NCBI GenBank assembly: GCA_028687435.1
Contig: JAQUAF010000016.1
Coordinates: 1 to 64,000, forward strand
Length of the DNA stretch: 64,000 nt
Source of the DNA: Verrucomicrobiia bacterium
GTDB taxonomy: Bacteria; Verrucomicrobiota; Verrucomicrobiia; JABWAM01
Reading direction: 5' to 3'
The notes under the pieces: model-generated
Database searches by the model: none
Told to the model about the DNA's origin: nothing
Seen by the model: only the letters and a program-made list of their open reading frames with translations
Shown here: piece by piece, positions 46,945-55,324 of the stretch
How the letters are laid out: each line of letters starts with the position of its first letter
Numbering within the stretch: the first letter of the stretch is position 1
Translations under genes and position numbers: made by a program

Positions 46945-47787
46945 TCATGATTTTTCTCCGGTTTTGTCCGGGCAGGCTCCCAGCAAGGGGCGCAGTTTGA
47001 GTCCCAGGTAGGACGGTTTGTCAATTCGGGATTGGTCTGCGGGGCGGGGGGCGATGGCGCGGACGTAATATTCGCCAAGGGTCAGGGATGTCGCGCCCGC
47101 GGCGGCGAGTCGCAGAAGATCCCGGGCCACCCGGATCAGTTCCGGAGTGGAGGGCGGCCGGCGCACTTCGGGATGTTCGCGCAGCATCCAGGCGGGACCG
47201 ATCAATGCCTCGCACGCGGCAACCGTCAATTTCGGGATCTGCTGTTGGAGGATGCGCGTTTCCACCTCGGGCGAGGGCCAGCGCATCATGACCATGCGGC
47301 AACGCCGCGCCAGGGGACCGGTGACATCGCGGTGGTCATTCTTGGTGATGACCACCAGCAACTGGTCGCTCCTGGCCTTGAACAATCCCACCTGGGGAAC
47401 CAGCAGATGTCCTTCTTGCAACAGGGCCAGCAAAAAGGCGTCCACGCTTTCCTCCGCCTTGTCCAGTTCGTCCAGGAGCAGCACCACCTTGCGTTCCTGC
47501 GAAAGACGCATCGCCTTGGGAAGAATGCCCAGTTCGCGTTCGCCGGTCCGCCCCGGCAGGGTGTCGAGCAGCAATTCCTCGCGTCCCGCGCCCCGCATAC
47601 ATGTGAAATGCATCAATTCCGCCCCCAGCCGCCATGCCGCGTGCTTGCCCAGAAATGTTTTTCCGCATCCCGGCGGACCGTCCAGCAGAATGGCGCTGAT
47701 GCCCGGCGCGAGTCCCATGTCCGCCAGCGCCTGTTCCAGCATCGCCATCGCCACCTCGTCGGTGACGATATATTCGGGAATGTTCAT
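46945..47787 (-). CDS. MoxR/AAA_5-type ATPase
   Basis: 280 residues. GPPGCGKTFLGKHAAW is Walker A and VVLLLDELDKAEES is Walker B, with ITKNDHRDVTGPLARRC as sensor 1/arginine region. The family uses ATP hydrolysis to remodel or mature partner complexes, often with VWA proteins. No VWA gene is next to it. It lies on the minus strand of a divergent locus whose other arm encodes VirB2/3/4-like proteins, separated by a small gene and a regulatory region. I infer a role with that operon but cannot prove it. Confidence 0.8.
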   Translation of the reverse strand: MNIPEYIVTDEVAMAMLEQALADMGLAPGISAILLDGPPGCGKTFLGKHAAWRLGAELMHFTCMRGAGREELLLDTLPGRTGERELGILPKAMRLSQERKVVLLLDELDKAEESVDAFLLALLQEGHLLVPQVGLFKARSDQLLVVITKNDHRDVTGPLARRCRMVMMRWPSPEVETRILQQQIPKLTVAACEALIGPAWMLREHPEVRRPPSTPELIRVARDLLRLAAAGATSLTLGEYYVRAIAPRPADQSRIDKPSYLGLKLRPLLGACPDKTGEKS

Positions 47788-47841
47788 TTTGGGGAAAGAT
47801 TGAAGGTTGTCAGGCTGAAGGCATGAAGCGCTTTACCGGCA

Positions 47842-48012
47842 TCAGGGAAACAGCAAAAAATTTTTGCGGGGCGGTTTGGGGGCGCGGCTGGAAAACTCGC
47901 GCCGGATTCCCTCCAGATGCATTCCCATCCGCCTCGGCATGCGGCAGGCCAGGCACAAGTGCAGCGCCACCCGTCCCCAACGATAATCGGCAAGAAACAA
48001 TCCAATGTTCAT
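47842..48012 (-). CDS. 56-residue basic hypothetical protein, too short for the ORF track
   Basis: MNIGLFLADYRWGRVALHLC then LACRMPRRMGMHLEGIRREF. AAGGAGG lies 5 nt upstream of ATG 48012, one of the best ribosome binding sites in the window. The N-terminal half is moderately hydrophobic and the C-terminal half is Arg/Lys/Pro-rich. It is 54 bp upstream of the AAA ATPase on the same strand and faces the VirB-like operon. Function unknown; it may be a small membrane-associated partner. Confidence 0.6.
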   Translation of the reverse strand: MNIGLFLADYRWGRVALHLCLACRMPRRMGMHLEGIRREFSSRAPKPPRKNFLLFP

Positions 48013-48029
48013 GGCAACCTCCTTGAGAT

Positions 48030-48059
48030 TCCCATGGGATGATATGCATCGGGCGTCAA
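48030..48059 (-). promoter_or_regulatory. Regulatory element, minus-strand copy (TTGACG-N14-TCCCATGGGA)
   Basis: On the minus strand TTGACG is followed after 14 bp by the palindrome TCCCATGGGA. An inverted copy with the same spacing lies at 48241-48270, matching at about 25 of 30 positions. It sits upstream of the small gene and the AAA ATPase. Confidence 0.5.
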
Positions 48060-48110
48060 GCCGCCTGGCGGTGTCCCTCCCAATGCCGCTAACTTTTCGT
48101 CTGAAGCTAA

Positions 48111-48176
48111 GCGGTGCGGGAACCCCGCCCTCCTATGTCTGCACGGAAAAAATGGAGGGCGGGGCTCCCGCACCGC
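48111..48176. repeat. Long GC-rich inverted repeat
   Basis: The arms at 48111-48133 and 48154-48176 match at 22 of 23 positions around a 20-nt loop. They would form a very stable hairpin with the core GCGGTGCGGGA and TCCCGCACCGC. Its place between two divergent promoters suggests an insulator, a bidirectional terminator or a REP-type repeat. Confidence 0.65.
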
Positions 48177-48240
48177 CGCCGAGCAGAGCGGAATCCAGCC
48201 GCATTTTTGAGGGGGATGATAAAAAAATGATCCCGGCCGC

Positions 48241-48270
48241 TTGACGCCGCATGCACGTCGTCCCATGGGA
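48241..48270 (+). promoter_or_regulatory. Regulatory element, plus-strand copy (TTGACG-N14-TCCCATGGGA)
   Basis: This is the inverted partner of the element at 48030-48059. ATG 48275 starts only 4 nt after its palindrome. Both copies also encode a similar short peptide in frame (MHIIPWE versus MHVVPWD) with mostly synonymous or conservative changes, so a translated leader is another reading. Confidence 0.5.
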
Positions 48271-48274
48271 TGGT

Positions 48275-48643
48275 ATGAAAACATTATTTTCCCCATTTCC
48301 GGCGGCCCCCGCTTTCTGGCGCGGGATTTTCAGGCGGCAGGCCAGGCTTTTCCTTGCCATTCTGTTTTTTGCGGGGCTTTCGCCGTCCGGCGCGTGGCTG
48401 GCGGTTCCGGCGGCGGCGCAGACGGTCATTCCCGCCAGTTCGCAGGGCGAAACGCAGTTTGCGGCGCTTCATTTCGCCTTCAAGCGTTATGTGTGGCTTT
48501 TTATCGCCATCGCCGGCCTGATTGCCGCCGTTTTGTCCTCCTTTGGCAAGCACGGGTGGCTGATCAACGTGGTGATCGGCGCAGTAGCCGCCGGCTTTCT
48601 GGTTTACATCATCGCCCTGGCCCACGACACCGGCAACGTCTGA
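48275..48643 (+). CDS. VirB2/TrbC-like small membrane protein 1
   Basis: About 122 residues from ATG 48275. An N-terminal signal-like hydrophobic segment (LFLAILFFAGLSPSGAWLAV) ends near PAAAQ. Two further hydrophobic segments (YVWLFIAIAGLIAAVLSSFG and GWLINVVIGAVAAGFLVYII) are joined by a short basic loop. That is the size and topology of VirB2/TrbC pilins, though similarity by eye is only structural. The track start at 48251 lies within the regulatory element and is less likely. It is the first gene of a tightly packed operon. Confidence 0.6.
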   Translation: MKTLFSPFPAAPAFWRGIFRRQARLFLAILFFAGLSPSGAWLAVPAAAQTVIPASSQGETQFAALHFAFKRYVWLFIAIAGLIAAVLSSFGKHGWLINVVIGAVAAGFLVYIIALAHDTGNV

Positions 48644-48652
48644 GGAACAGCC

Positions 48653-48961
48653 ATGCGCATTCGATGCATCCTGCTCGCCTGCTTGTTTTTCTGTGCGACT
48701 GCCGCACCGGCCGCGGACGCCGCAGCATCCCCGGCGCCCCTTGCGGTTGCCGGCGTTGTGCGGGAGCTTTTCGATGAAATACAGGTTTTGATGGCAAAGA
48801 TGTCGATGGTGGTGGCGGCGTTCATCGGGCTTTTTTTATCCCTTGGCATCGCATTCGGGCTCACCAGCCGCGAAGCCGCGCTCGGCCCCTATATCCTCGG
48901 CGTCATCGTCATCTGCTTCGCCCACCTGATCGCCGCCACCTTTCACATGGTTTTCGAATGA
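48653..48961 (+). CDS. VirB2/TrbC-like small membrane protein 2
   Basis: 102 residues with a signal peptide (RCILLACLFFCATAAPAADA), a short linker, then two hydrophobic segments (MVVAAFIGLFLSLGIAFGLT and GPYILGVIVICFAHLIAATF). It shares topology, not obvious sequence, with the preceding protein. VirB2-type pilins polymerise into type IV secretion pili. Two candidate pilins next to a VirB3- and a VirB4-like gene strengthen the call. It begins 9 bp after the previous stop. Confidence 0.6.
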   Translation: MRIRCILLACLFFCATAAPAADAAASPAPLAVAGVVRELFDEIQVLMAKMSMVVAAFIGLFLSLGIAFGLTSREAALGPYILGVIVICFAHLIAATFHMVFE

Positions 48962-48977
48962 ACGCACGATGGCGGCG

Positions 48978-49004
48978 CAAATCCAAAATCTAAAATCTAA
49001 AATT
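48978..49004. repeat. Short CAAAATCTAAAATCT repeat
   Basis: CAAATCCAAAATCTAAAATC extends to TAAAATT between two operon genes. Similar AATCCAAAATCTAAAATC strings are common intergenic spacers in many genomes. No function is assigned. Confidence 0.4.
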
Positions 49005-49012
49005 CCCCAAAC

Positions 49013-49369
49013 ATGAACTCCGATCAAACCGATCTGCCTGTGATCCGCTCCAGCATGGCCACGGAAGACCCGGGAACCTTTCTCGGCCTGGAGGGAATGG
49101 GCGTTTTGTATGTGTTGATTCTTTTCGCCGTGACCATGGCGCTGGCCGACAACCTGCCGTTGGCCGTTGTCCTTGCCGGCGGTTTGTATTTCGCCCTGAA
49201 ACTCTATCTGCGCGGCAAACCCCCGCGGTTTCTATTGCATCTGTGCGTGTTTCAAATCCGGACCTGGACGGGCGCCACGACGTTCACCCACCACGTTTCG
49301 GAACGCGATGCCCCCTTTGCACGCCAAGGGGACGGGTTGTTTGAACTGAAGACTGAAGGAAAAACCTGA
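49013..49369 (+). CDS. VirB3/TrbD-like inner-membrane protein
   Basis: 118 residues. A polar N-terminus is followed by two close hydrophobic segments (GVLYVLILFAVTMALADNLP and LAVVLAGGLYFALKLYL) and a basic cytoplasmic tail with KPPRFLLHLCVFQIRT. The size and two-helix topology fit VirB3, which anchors the VirB4 ATPase at the inner membrane. The stop is one base before the VirB4-like start codon, as in many virB3-virB4 pairs. Confidence 0.65.
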   Translation: MNSDQTDLPVIRSSMATEDPGTFLGLEGMGVLYVLILFAVTMALADNLPLAVVLAGGLYFALKLYLRGKPPRFLLHLCVFQIRTWTGATTFTHHVSERDAPFARQGDGLFELKTEGKT

Positions 49370-49370
49370 C

Positions 49371-52049
49371 ATGACTTCTTTCTTTCAAAAATTTTTCGCG
49401 AATCCGCTGCAAAGATGGCTCCGGCTTGGTCCGGATCGGACCCCGATCCATCACGATCTGGCGGACGAATTGCCTTACATCGACCTCTGGCAACGCCACC
49501 TGATCGACAAATACGGCTGTGTTCACGGCTTTTACGAGGTGGATTCCCCTCCCGCCGATGTCGCTTCCACCGATCGGCTTGTCCGGTTGCAGGATCAACT
49601 GGTCCAGATCATGGACAAGATGCCGGATCGCATCGTGCAGCAGCAATTTCATTACACCACCAACGGGGATTACCGTCCGCTGCTTTTGGAGCACGCCCGT
49701 CATGAATGCCGCGATCCCCTGGCCGCCCATTTGCGCCAGCTCCGAACCCGGCGTCTTCTGAAGGAATGCGCCGCCCGGCGGCTGGTGAGGGCCTCCACCA
49801 TGATGGTTCTTTCCTGCGCCCCCCAGACGGCGACCGATGCCGCCTCCCCGTTGACTCGCGAATTCCGCCGCTTGGGGGATGCCCAGACCGCCCTGCAACC
49901 CCGAATTCTTCGCGAGGTCGAGTTCGATCAGGCCCTTGGCGCGCTGCATTCCGCCGAAAATGTCATCCGCGACGCCTTTGAACCCCTCGGCATCCGGTTC
50001 AGGCCTCTGGCCTCGGAGGAGATCGCCTCTTACTTTCATCGTTTGTTCAATCCGGATCTCGCCATCGAACAAGGTTTGCCGCTCCCCTACGATTACGACA
50101 CCACCCCTTTTCTGGACGCCTGGTTGATCAACGAAATCCGTCTTCATCCCGACTCCATGCAATGGGGCGGTTATCATCATGCCGTTGTTTCCCTTTTCCA
50201 AAAGCCCCATTCCTGCACGGCGCGAACCCGTCTCATCGACCGTCTTACCCGCGCGCTTCCATTTCATGATCTCCGTGTCAGCCTTTCCATCAGGCGATTG
50301 GACAAGGATGCCGTCCTTGACCAACTGAAACGCAAACGCGCCCAGACACACGGACGCCGTCTGGAGGGCATCAATCCCCTGTTGGACCGCATTGATCCCC
50401 TGTCGAACAAGGACAGGACGGGGCAGGGACAGCAGATGGATATTGAAGCCAATGATGAGATTGAGGAGATCAACAACATTCTCTCCGATCTCAGGGCTGG
50501 CAGGGATCTGTTTGTTCAAGCCCAACTGACCGTTCACTTGTGGCATCGCGATCCGGAAGTTTTGAACCGCCGGCGCGAAATCCTGCTGGCGCGGATGGCC
50601 GACATGAACAAGGCCCGCGCCTACTGGGACCGCAGCAGCACGCTGCCGGTGATGGTCAGTTCGCTGCCCGGCGTTTACCGTCCCATGGAACGCCCGTTGA
50701 AGATGTTCGGACGCATGGCCGCCAGCCTGATTCCCTTGCATCGCGGGTTTGAAGGCGGCCAGCCTCCCGTCTGCATCCTGCGCAACAGCACGGGCGGCCT
50801 GGCGGCGCTCGACCTTTTTTCCACGCGCAACACCGATGCGCCCCTGGCCATCATTTCCGGCGCCATGGGCAGCGGCAAATCCACCCTTGCCAATCAGTTG
50901 TTGCTGCAACACCTCGTCAATGACCCGCTGCTGATCATTTTGGATGTCGGAGGCAGTTACGATCCCCTGGTGCAACTGTTGCGGGGGCGCACCCTTCGTT
51001 TCGACGAAAAGGAACCTTGCGCATTCAATCCGTTGCAGCTTTACGCCACCATCCGCCAGGGAGTCCTGGCCGAACCCGACGCGCTGGCCCGCCAGCGTTT
51101 GATGGCCAATCTTGAAGCCATGCTGTCCAAGCCGGACGATCCCGGCGGCAGCCTGAGCGATTCCCAGCGCAACAGTCTCAGCACCGCCATTGTGAAAACC
51201 TTTGCGGAGGTTGCCCGCCGGAAACTGCCCGCGGCCCGGCTGACGCACCTGCTCGAGTCTCTTGTGAAACTGGCCGATCCGGCTTCGCTCAATCTGGCGG
51301 ACCGGCTCAGGCTTTACGTCCAGGGCGGCGAGTATGGAGCGTGGTTTGACGCTCCGACGCAGCTTGGCGTCCGCGGCGATGATCGTGTGCTTTATTTCGA
51401 CCTGAAAGGCATTCGCCAGCATCCCGCATTGTTGCGCGCCCTGATTCCGCTGGTGGTGAATCTCATTTACGATTTGTTGATGGCCGACCGGAGCCGCCGC
51501 AAGATTCTGCTGGCGGATGAAATGTGGCAGCATATCGCCAATCCCCGGCTCATGGATTTCATTGTCGAGATCGGCAAAACCATTCGCAAGGAGAACGCCG
51601 CCTTTATTGGTTCCACCCAGAGCCTGGCGGACATCACGGCGATTCCCGCGGTTGCCAACGCCCTTGTTCAAAACACCGAGACATGGTTTTTGTTCGATCA
51701 GGGAACCCTGTCTTTCCAGAAACAAGCCGCCGAATTGCTTTCCCTGACTGACGGCGAAACCGGCATTTTGCAATCCCTGCAACGCCGGCAAACGGCGGAT
51801 GACGTCGGAAATCCCGAAACGTGGCGCGAATGCCTGATGGTTCAGGGACGCGGCAAATCGCGCAATTCCGGACGCGTGCGGGTGCAACTGATGCCCGAGG
51901 AATACTGGCTCTCCACAACCAAACCGGACGAATACACCCTGCGCCGGCAGGTGGTGGACCAGTTCAAAGGTGATGTCCTGCGCGCCCTCGATCATCTCGC
52001 CCAACAACACCCGTCCGGTCTCCGGGATCAAAACAAGGCGGTTTCATGA
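49371..52049 (+). CDS. VirB4/TrbE-like conjugative ATPase
   Basis: 892 residues. The N-terminal half matches the VirB4 N-terminal domain in layout and length. The C-terminal RecA-like motor has Walker A GAMGSGKST (497-505), NQLLLQHLVNDPLLIILDVG with a Walker-like strand, KILLADEMW as Walker B (Glu717), and IGSTQSLADI typical of VirB4 motif C. GSYDPLVQLLRGRTLRFDEK and EPCAFNPLQ also fit the family. VirB4 energises pilus biogenesis and substrate transfer. The stop overlaps the next start codon (ATGA). The 915-aa ORF on the opposite strand is a shadow. Confidence 0.85.
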   Translation: MTSFFQKFFANPLQRWLRLGPDRTPIHHDLADELPYIDLWQRHLIDKYGCVHGFYEVDSPPADVASTDRLVRLQDQLVQIMDKMPDRIVQQQFHYTTNGDYRPLLLEHARHECRDPLAAHLRQLRTRRLLKECAARRLVRASTMMVLSCAPQTATDAASPLTREFRRLGDAQTALQPRILREVEFDQALGALHSAENVIRDAFEPLGIRFRPLASEEIASYFHRLFNPDLAIEQGLPLPYDYDTTPFLDAWLINEIRLHPDSMQWGGYHHAVVSLFQKPHSCTARTRLIDRLTRALPFHDLRVSLSIRRLDKDAVLDQLKRKRAQTHGRRLEGINPLLDRIDPLSNKDRTGQGQQMDIEANDEIEEINNILSDLRAGRDLFVQAQLTVHLWHRDPEVLNRRREILLARMADMNKARAYWDRSSTLPVMVSSLPGVYRPMERPLKMFGRMAASLIPLHRGFEGGQPPVCILRNSTGGLAALDLFSTRNTDAPLAIISGAMGSGKSTLANQLLLQHLVNDPLLIILDVGGSYDPLVQLLRGRTLRFDEKEPCAFNPLQLYATIRQGVLAEPDALARQRLMANLEAMLSKPDDPGGSLSDSQRNSLSTAIVKTFAEVARRKLPAARLTHLLESLVKLADPASLNLADRLRLYVQGGEYGAWFDAPTQLGVRGDDRVLYFDLKGIRQHPALLRALIPLVVNLIYDLLMADRSRRKILLADEMWQHIANPRLMDFIVEIGKTIRKENAAFIGSTQSLADITAIPAVANALVQNTETWFLFDQGTLSFQKQAAELLSLTDGETGILQSLQRRQTADDVGNPETWRECLMVQGRGKSRNSGRVRVQLMPEEYWLSTTKPDEYTLRRQVVDQFKGDVLRALDHLAQQHPSGLRDQNKAVS

Positions 52050-54637
52050 AAACAATTTTCTTGTTGGCCATTCATTTGTTCGTCTCCTCCCTTTATTCCC
52101 AACCGCCAACGGTCACTGCGAAGCAATTGGATGAATTGGACCGGGCGCCCAGTCTGACCCATGCCCTTGGATATGACCGCATCCTCAAATGGCTTTTTCT
52201 TGCCGGTCAGCCGGGCAACGGACGCCTGAGGATCGAATTATTGGATCAAGCCATTCGCAAGGGAATTGCGGATCGTTCCGCCCTGCCCTTGATCCGCGCC
52301 GATTTGCTGCGCGGGGATGACGAACTGCGGGATGCGATCATCCGGTTGCTTCTTCATGCCAATCATTCCCCAGCCGATGCCCGGACTTTTCTGGATGCAT
52401 GCGCAACCGGCCGGGGGGAAACCCTGTTGAGACCTTTTCTTGACCTTGCCGCCGGCGATCCTTCCGCGATGAATATTTTGAGGGGTTTTTTCCTCAAGAC
52501 ACCCGAAGAATGGCCCGATCTTGTCGCCGGGTTGGATGCGGCGTTGGCGGGCGGAACAAATCTTTCCGCGTCCATCTGGCGGCAGACCCTTGCCCGCGCA
52601 TCGGGGTTGGATGAGAAAGAGTCCGTTGATTTGTGGAACAGAGCTGTTCAAGGCGGTGCGGAGGCGCGCGGACGCATGCTCCAGGCTTTCCGGATGCACT
52701 GGATGGATTATTATCCGCTGGCCCGTCTTTTGCGCGAAACGACTGTGTCAGAGCCCGGCTGGCACCGGCGGGTTTGGCGCGATTTGATGAAGAAGGTGGC
52801 TGACGATCCGGAACTGCTTTGCGAATACGGAACGAGATTGCAACAGGCGGCGCCTTTGCACGGGGAAATCCGATCCCTGCTGGAGGAAACCGTGCGCCGG
52901 GCCGGGGCGGAAATTGCCGCCGGTTGCGAGGCGGGCGCTGTCATTCCGGACAGCCGTCATGCCTGGCTTTGCCGCCAGATCAATCCTTTCCGTGAACGTT
53001 ACGCATCGGCGGAACGCCGCCGGGAACAGTTCCGAACGGCGTTGACGCGTCTGGTTCATGAATCCACTGACTGGGCCGATGCCATTCTCTGGCATCTGAC
53101 ACGCCCGGCTGAGGCGGCGGCGGCCGCCACCCGGCAGGCCATCCGGTCCGGTCTGGCGGACGATATTGCCGCCGCGCGGCTGGCCGCCGGTGAATATCCC
53201 CTGTTCAGCGCCGAATTTCAGGAAAAACTTGAAGCTCTTGGCCCCTATGATCCGGGAATCACCGCCGGGGCTTTTCGCAAGGCGTGGAACAACGGTTCAT
53301 TGGAAAGAAGATCCATTTTGAAATATGCCTCCGCCGCCGGACATTTGTTGGCCAGCCAGGATGAAGCGTGGAGCGAGGCTTTCAAATCGCAAACCGAAGA
53401 CGCCGAGCGATTGTTGCGCTCGCTGGCGGCCATTGCGATAAAAGGCGATCCGGACGCCGCCGCTGCATGGCTGCAAACCATGCTGGCCAACAATTCCCTG
53501 TTGCGGGACAACTTTTGTCTTTGGATGGATAAGAATCGGGGCTGTCAGGCCGGCGGATTGACCTCCTTGCATTGGCTTCGCCGATTGGATGCGCAACTTC
53601 AACAGGGTTTGTGGATCAATCAGTCCGGCGTATCGCAGTTTAAAACGCATTTTGCCGCCTATGCGCAAACAGAAGAGGGATGGAAATGGGTCCGGCTTCA
53701 TCTGGCCATCGAATCGTTTGCCTTTCCAAACATCCTGCGCCGCCAATTGGTTCAAACGCTGGCCGGCGATCCGAAAAGGCTTTGGAGAATTTACGACATA
53801 ACGGTTTCCATGCCGGCAACTGCGGGAACAGCTTGGACGCCGTCTTTTTGCCGGCTGGCTCTGGCCCATCAGCTTCCCTTGTGGTTGTTGCGCGAAGTCA
53901 GCCGCCGGAATCCCGCTGCTGCGCATGCGGCAGGCCTTTTATGGGATGCCTTGCTTGAACCCGGTTCATCCGTGCTGGAAACACTTCGCCAAAGCGTCAT
54001 TCTCCATGCGGCGCCCAGCGATCTGCGGCATCTTCATGCGCTGGCCCTGGATTTTGCCTGCCATGCCCCAGCCGGGTGGAACATCTGGAAACCGCTCGCG
54101 CAGCAGGCGTTTCCCGATTGGAAACAAAAAACCGATGAACAGTTGAGGATGCTGTCCTCCTCGCTGATTGAAAAGGGAGGTCTGACAGGCGATCTTTTGC
54201 AAAAAGTTCTTCAGGACCAAACCCTCGCCGAATCCTGGCGGCGGGGAATTTTGCGCGCGGTCAAGTTTCAGGACAATGCCTATGTCCTGGCCGACATCCT
54301 TTTGCGGCGCGCCGATTTGAGGGCGGAGTGGGCAAAGATCGCGCAACAGACGCTGGATCGGGAGCCCTGCCTGATGCGGCAGATGGTTGAATCCCTGGCC
54401 AGACAACGCGCCGGCGAATCAGGCGCCAGGGCGGCTGTCGAACGCCTGCGCTGCGGCATGGCCGGGCAAATCGTCCATGACCGGATTTTTTTCGAACAAA
54501 TTCTCGCCGACCGGCAGGCCGGCTTCAGGCAGGAAGCCGCACGGCAGGCGGAACTCATCCTCGGCAAAAGGGTTGTTGCCGGCTGGGTGAACTCACAATC
54601 CAACCCTCAACAAACAAAGAAAAAGGAATCATCATGA
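52046..54637 (+). CDS. Large exported alpha-helical protein of unknown function
   Basis: 863 residues with a signal peptide (KTIFLLAIHLFVSSLYS). The rest is alpha-helical, Ala/Leu/Arg-rich and repetitive in look, with helix pairs such as DELRDAIIRLLLHANHSPAD, suggesting a HEAT/TPR-like solenoid of about 20 repeats in the periplasm. I recognise no known family. Its start overlaps the VirB4-like stop and its stop overlaps the next start, both ATGA, so it is part of the operon. It is the best candidate for a system-specific component. Confidence 0.6.
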   Translation: MKTIFLLAIHLFVSSLYSQPPTVTAKQLDELDRAPSLTHALGYDRILKWLFLAGQPGNGRLRIELLDQAIRKGIADRSALPLIRADLLRGDDELRDAIIRLLLHANHSPADARTFLDACATGRGETLLRPFLDLAAGDPSAMNILRGFFLKTPEEWPDLVAGLDAALAGGTNLSASIWRQTLARASGLDEKESVDLWNRAVQGGAEARGRMLQAFRMHWMDYYPLARLLRETTVSEPGWHRRVWRDLMKKVADDPELLCEYGTRLQQAAPLHGEIRSLLEETVRRAGAEIAAGCEAGAVIPDSRHAWLCRQINPFRERYASAERRREQFRTALTRLVHESTDWADAILWHLTRPAEAAAAATRQAIRSGLADDIAAARLAAGEYPLFSAEFQEKLEALGPYDPGITAGAFRKAWNNGSLERRSILKYASAAGHLLASQDEAWSEAFKSQTEDAERLLRSLAAIAIKGDPDAAAAWLQTMLANNSLLRDNFCLWMDKNRGCQAGGLTSLHWLRRLDAQLQQGLWINQSGVSQFKTHFAAYAQTEEGWKWVRLHLAIESFAFPNILRRQLVQTLAGDPKRLWRIYDITVSMPATAGTAWTPSFCRLALAHQLPLWLLREVSRRNPAAAHAAGLLWDALLEPGSSVLETLRQSVILHAAPSDLRHLHALALDFACHAPAGWNIWKPLAQQAFPDWKQKTDEQLRMLSSSLIEKGGLTGDLLQKVLQDQTLAESWRRGILRAVKFQDNAYVLADILLRRADLRAEWAKIAQQTLDREPCLMRQMVESLARQRAGESGARAAVERLRCGMAGQIVHDRIFFEQILADRQAGFRQEAARQAELILGKRVVAGWVNSQSNPQQTKKKESS

Positions 54638-55263
54638 ACACCAGACAAATCCTCATCACCATGCTCGGCGCCACGCTCAGCCTCGGCTCGCTTTGCGCCA
54701 AGGACATCACCCTGCGCGCGACCGTCATCGAACGGGAACTCGCTAGGCCGGAGGAGGCGGAGAAATTGAAGGCCGATGGCGGCGCGTTGTCCTCGTCAAA
54801 GGCGCAGCAACTGATCGAAGCGGGCAAAAGCCTGCAAGCGGTGGTGAAGCAGAAGAACGTCCAGCTTGATTACGGCAAATCCGTCAGCGTTGCCGGAGCC
54901 AAGACCACCCGGTGCGAGTACACAAGCCAGGTGGATGACAAGACCCTGCAACCGAAAAAGAAGGGGAAAAAGGCGCTCGGTTTTTCCGCGCGAATCACCC
55001 CACGCGCCTGCGGTGACGGCGTCTGGCTGTCCGCGGATGCCAGGGATACCCGGATTTCCGGTTTCAAGAACCTGAAAACGGGCGACGGAAAACAAGTGGA
55101 AATCCCGACGTTTGTCCAGCAGTCGGCCACCGGCGCCGGAGCGGTTCTTCCTGCGGACGGATCAAGCAGTTATGTCCTTCCCATGCTGAGTTCCTTCTGC
55201 GATCCCGAATCGAAGAAGATCAAGTATGTGCAGACCATCCTGGTGCTGGACATCATGAAATGA
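54634..55263 (+). CDS. Secreted protein with a weak secretin-like C-terminal part
   Basis: 209 residues with a signal peptide (LITMLGATLSLGSLCA). A Lys-rich charged middle is followed by GFSARITPRACGDGVWLSAD and a beta-rich stretch to QQSATGAGAVLPADGSSSYV, then a Cys-containing end. The beta-rich part recalls the barrel-proximal segment of secretins (G-x-x-l-x-v-x-P), but the similarity is weak and it is too short to form a pore alone. It is coupled to the previous gene by an ATGA overlap. Confidence 0.5.
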   Translation: MNTRQILITMLGATLSLGSLCAKDITLRATVIERELARPEEAEKLKADGGALSSSKAQQLIEAGKSLQAVVKQKNVQLDYGKSVSVAGAKTTRCEYTSQVDDKTLQPKKKGKKALGFSARITPRACGDGVWLSADARDTRISGFKNLKTGDGKQVEIPTFVQQSATGAGAVLPADGSSSYVLPMLSSFCDPESKKIKYVQTILVLDIMK

Positions 55264-55277
55264 CAAGGAATCCCCAC

Positions 55278-55309
55278 GATGGCGCGGGCGGATCACCGCC
55301 CGCGCCATC
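55278..55309. terminator. Strong hairpin between operon genes
   Basis: GATGGCGCGGGCGG and CCGCCCGCGCCATC form a perfect 14-bp stem around the loop ATCA, just after the stop at 55263. There is no T-tract, so it may be an attenuating or stabilising stem, not a full terminator. The lipoprotein gene downstream follows 16 bp later. Confidence 0.5.
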
Positions 55310-55324
55310 AACATCCGGTTTCCC

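Noticed and set aside
48978-49004. CAAAATCTAAAATCT units as a CRISPR-like array
   Set aside because: Only two or three short direct units without spacers of regular length.
49284-52031. 915-aa ORF on the minus strand opposite the VirB4-like gene
   Set aside because: The plus-strand frame has Walker A and B motifs; the antisense frame has no recognisable motif and mirrors third-position GC bias.
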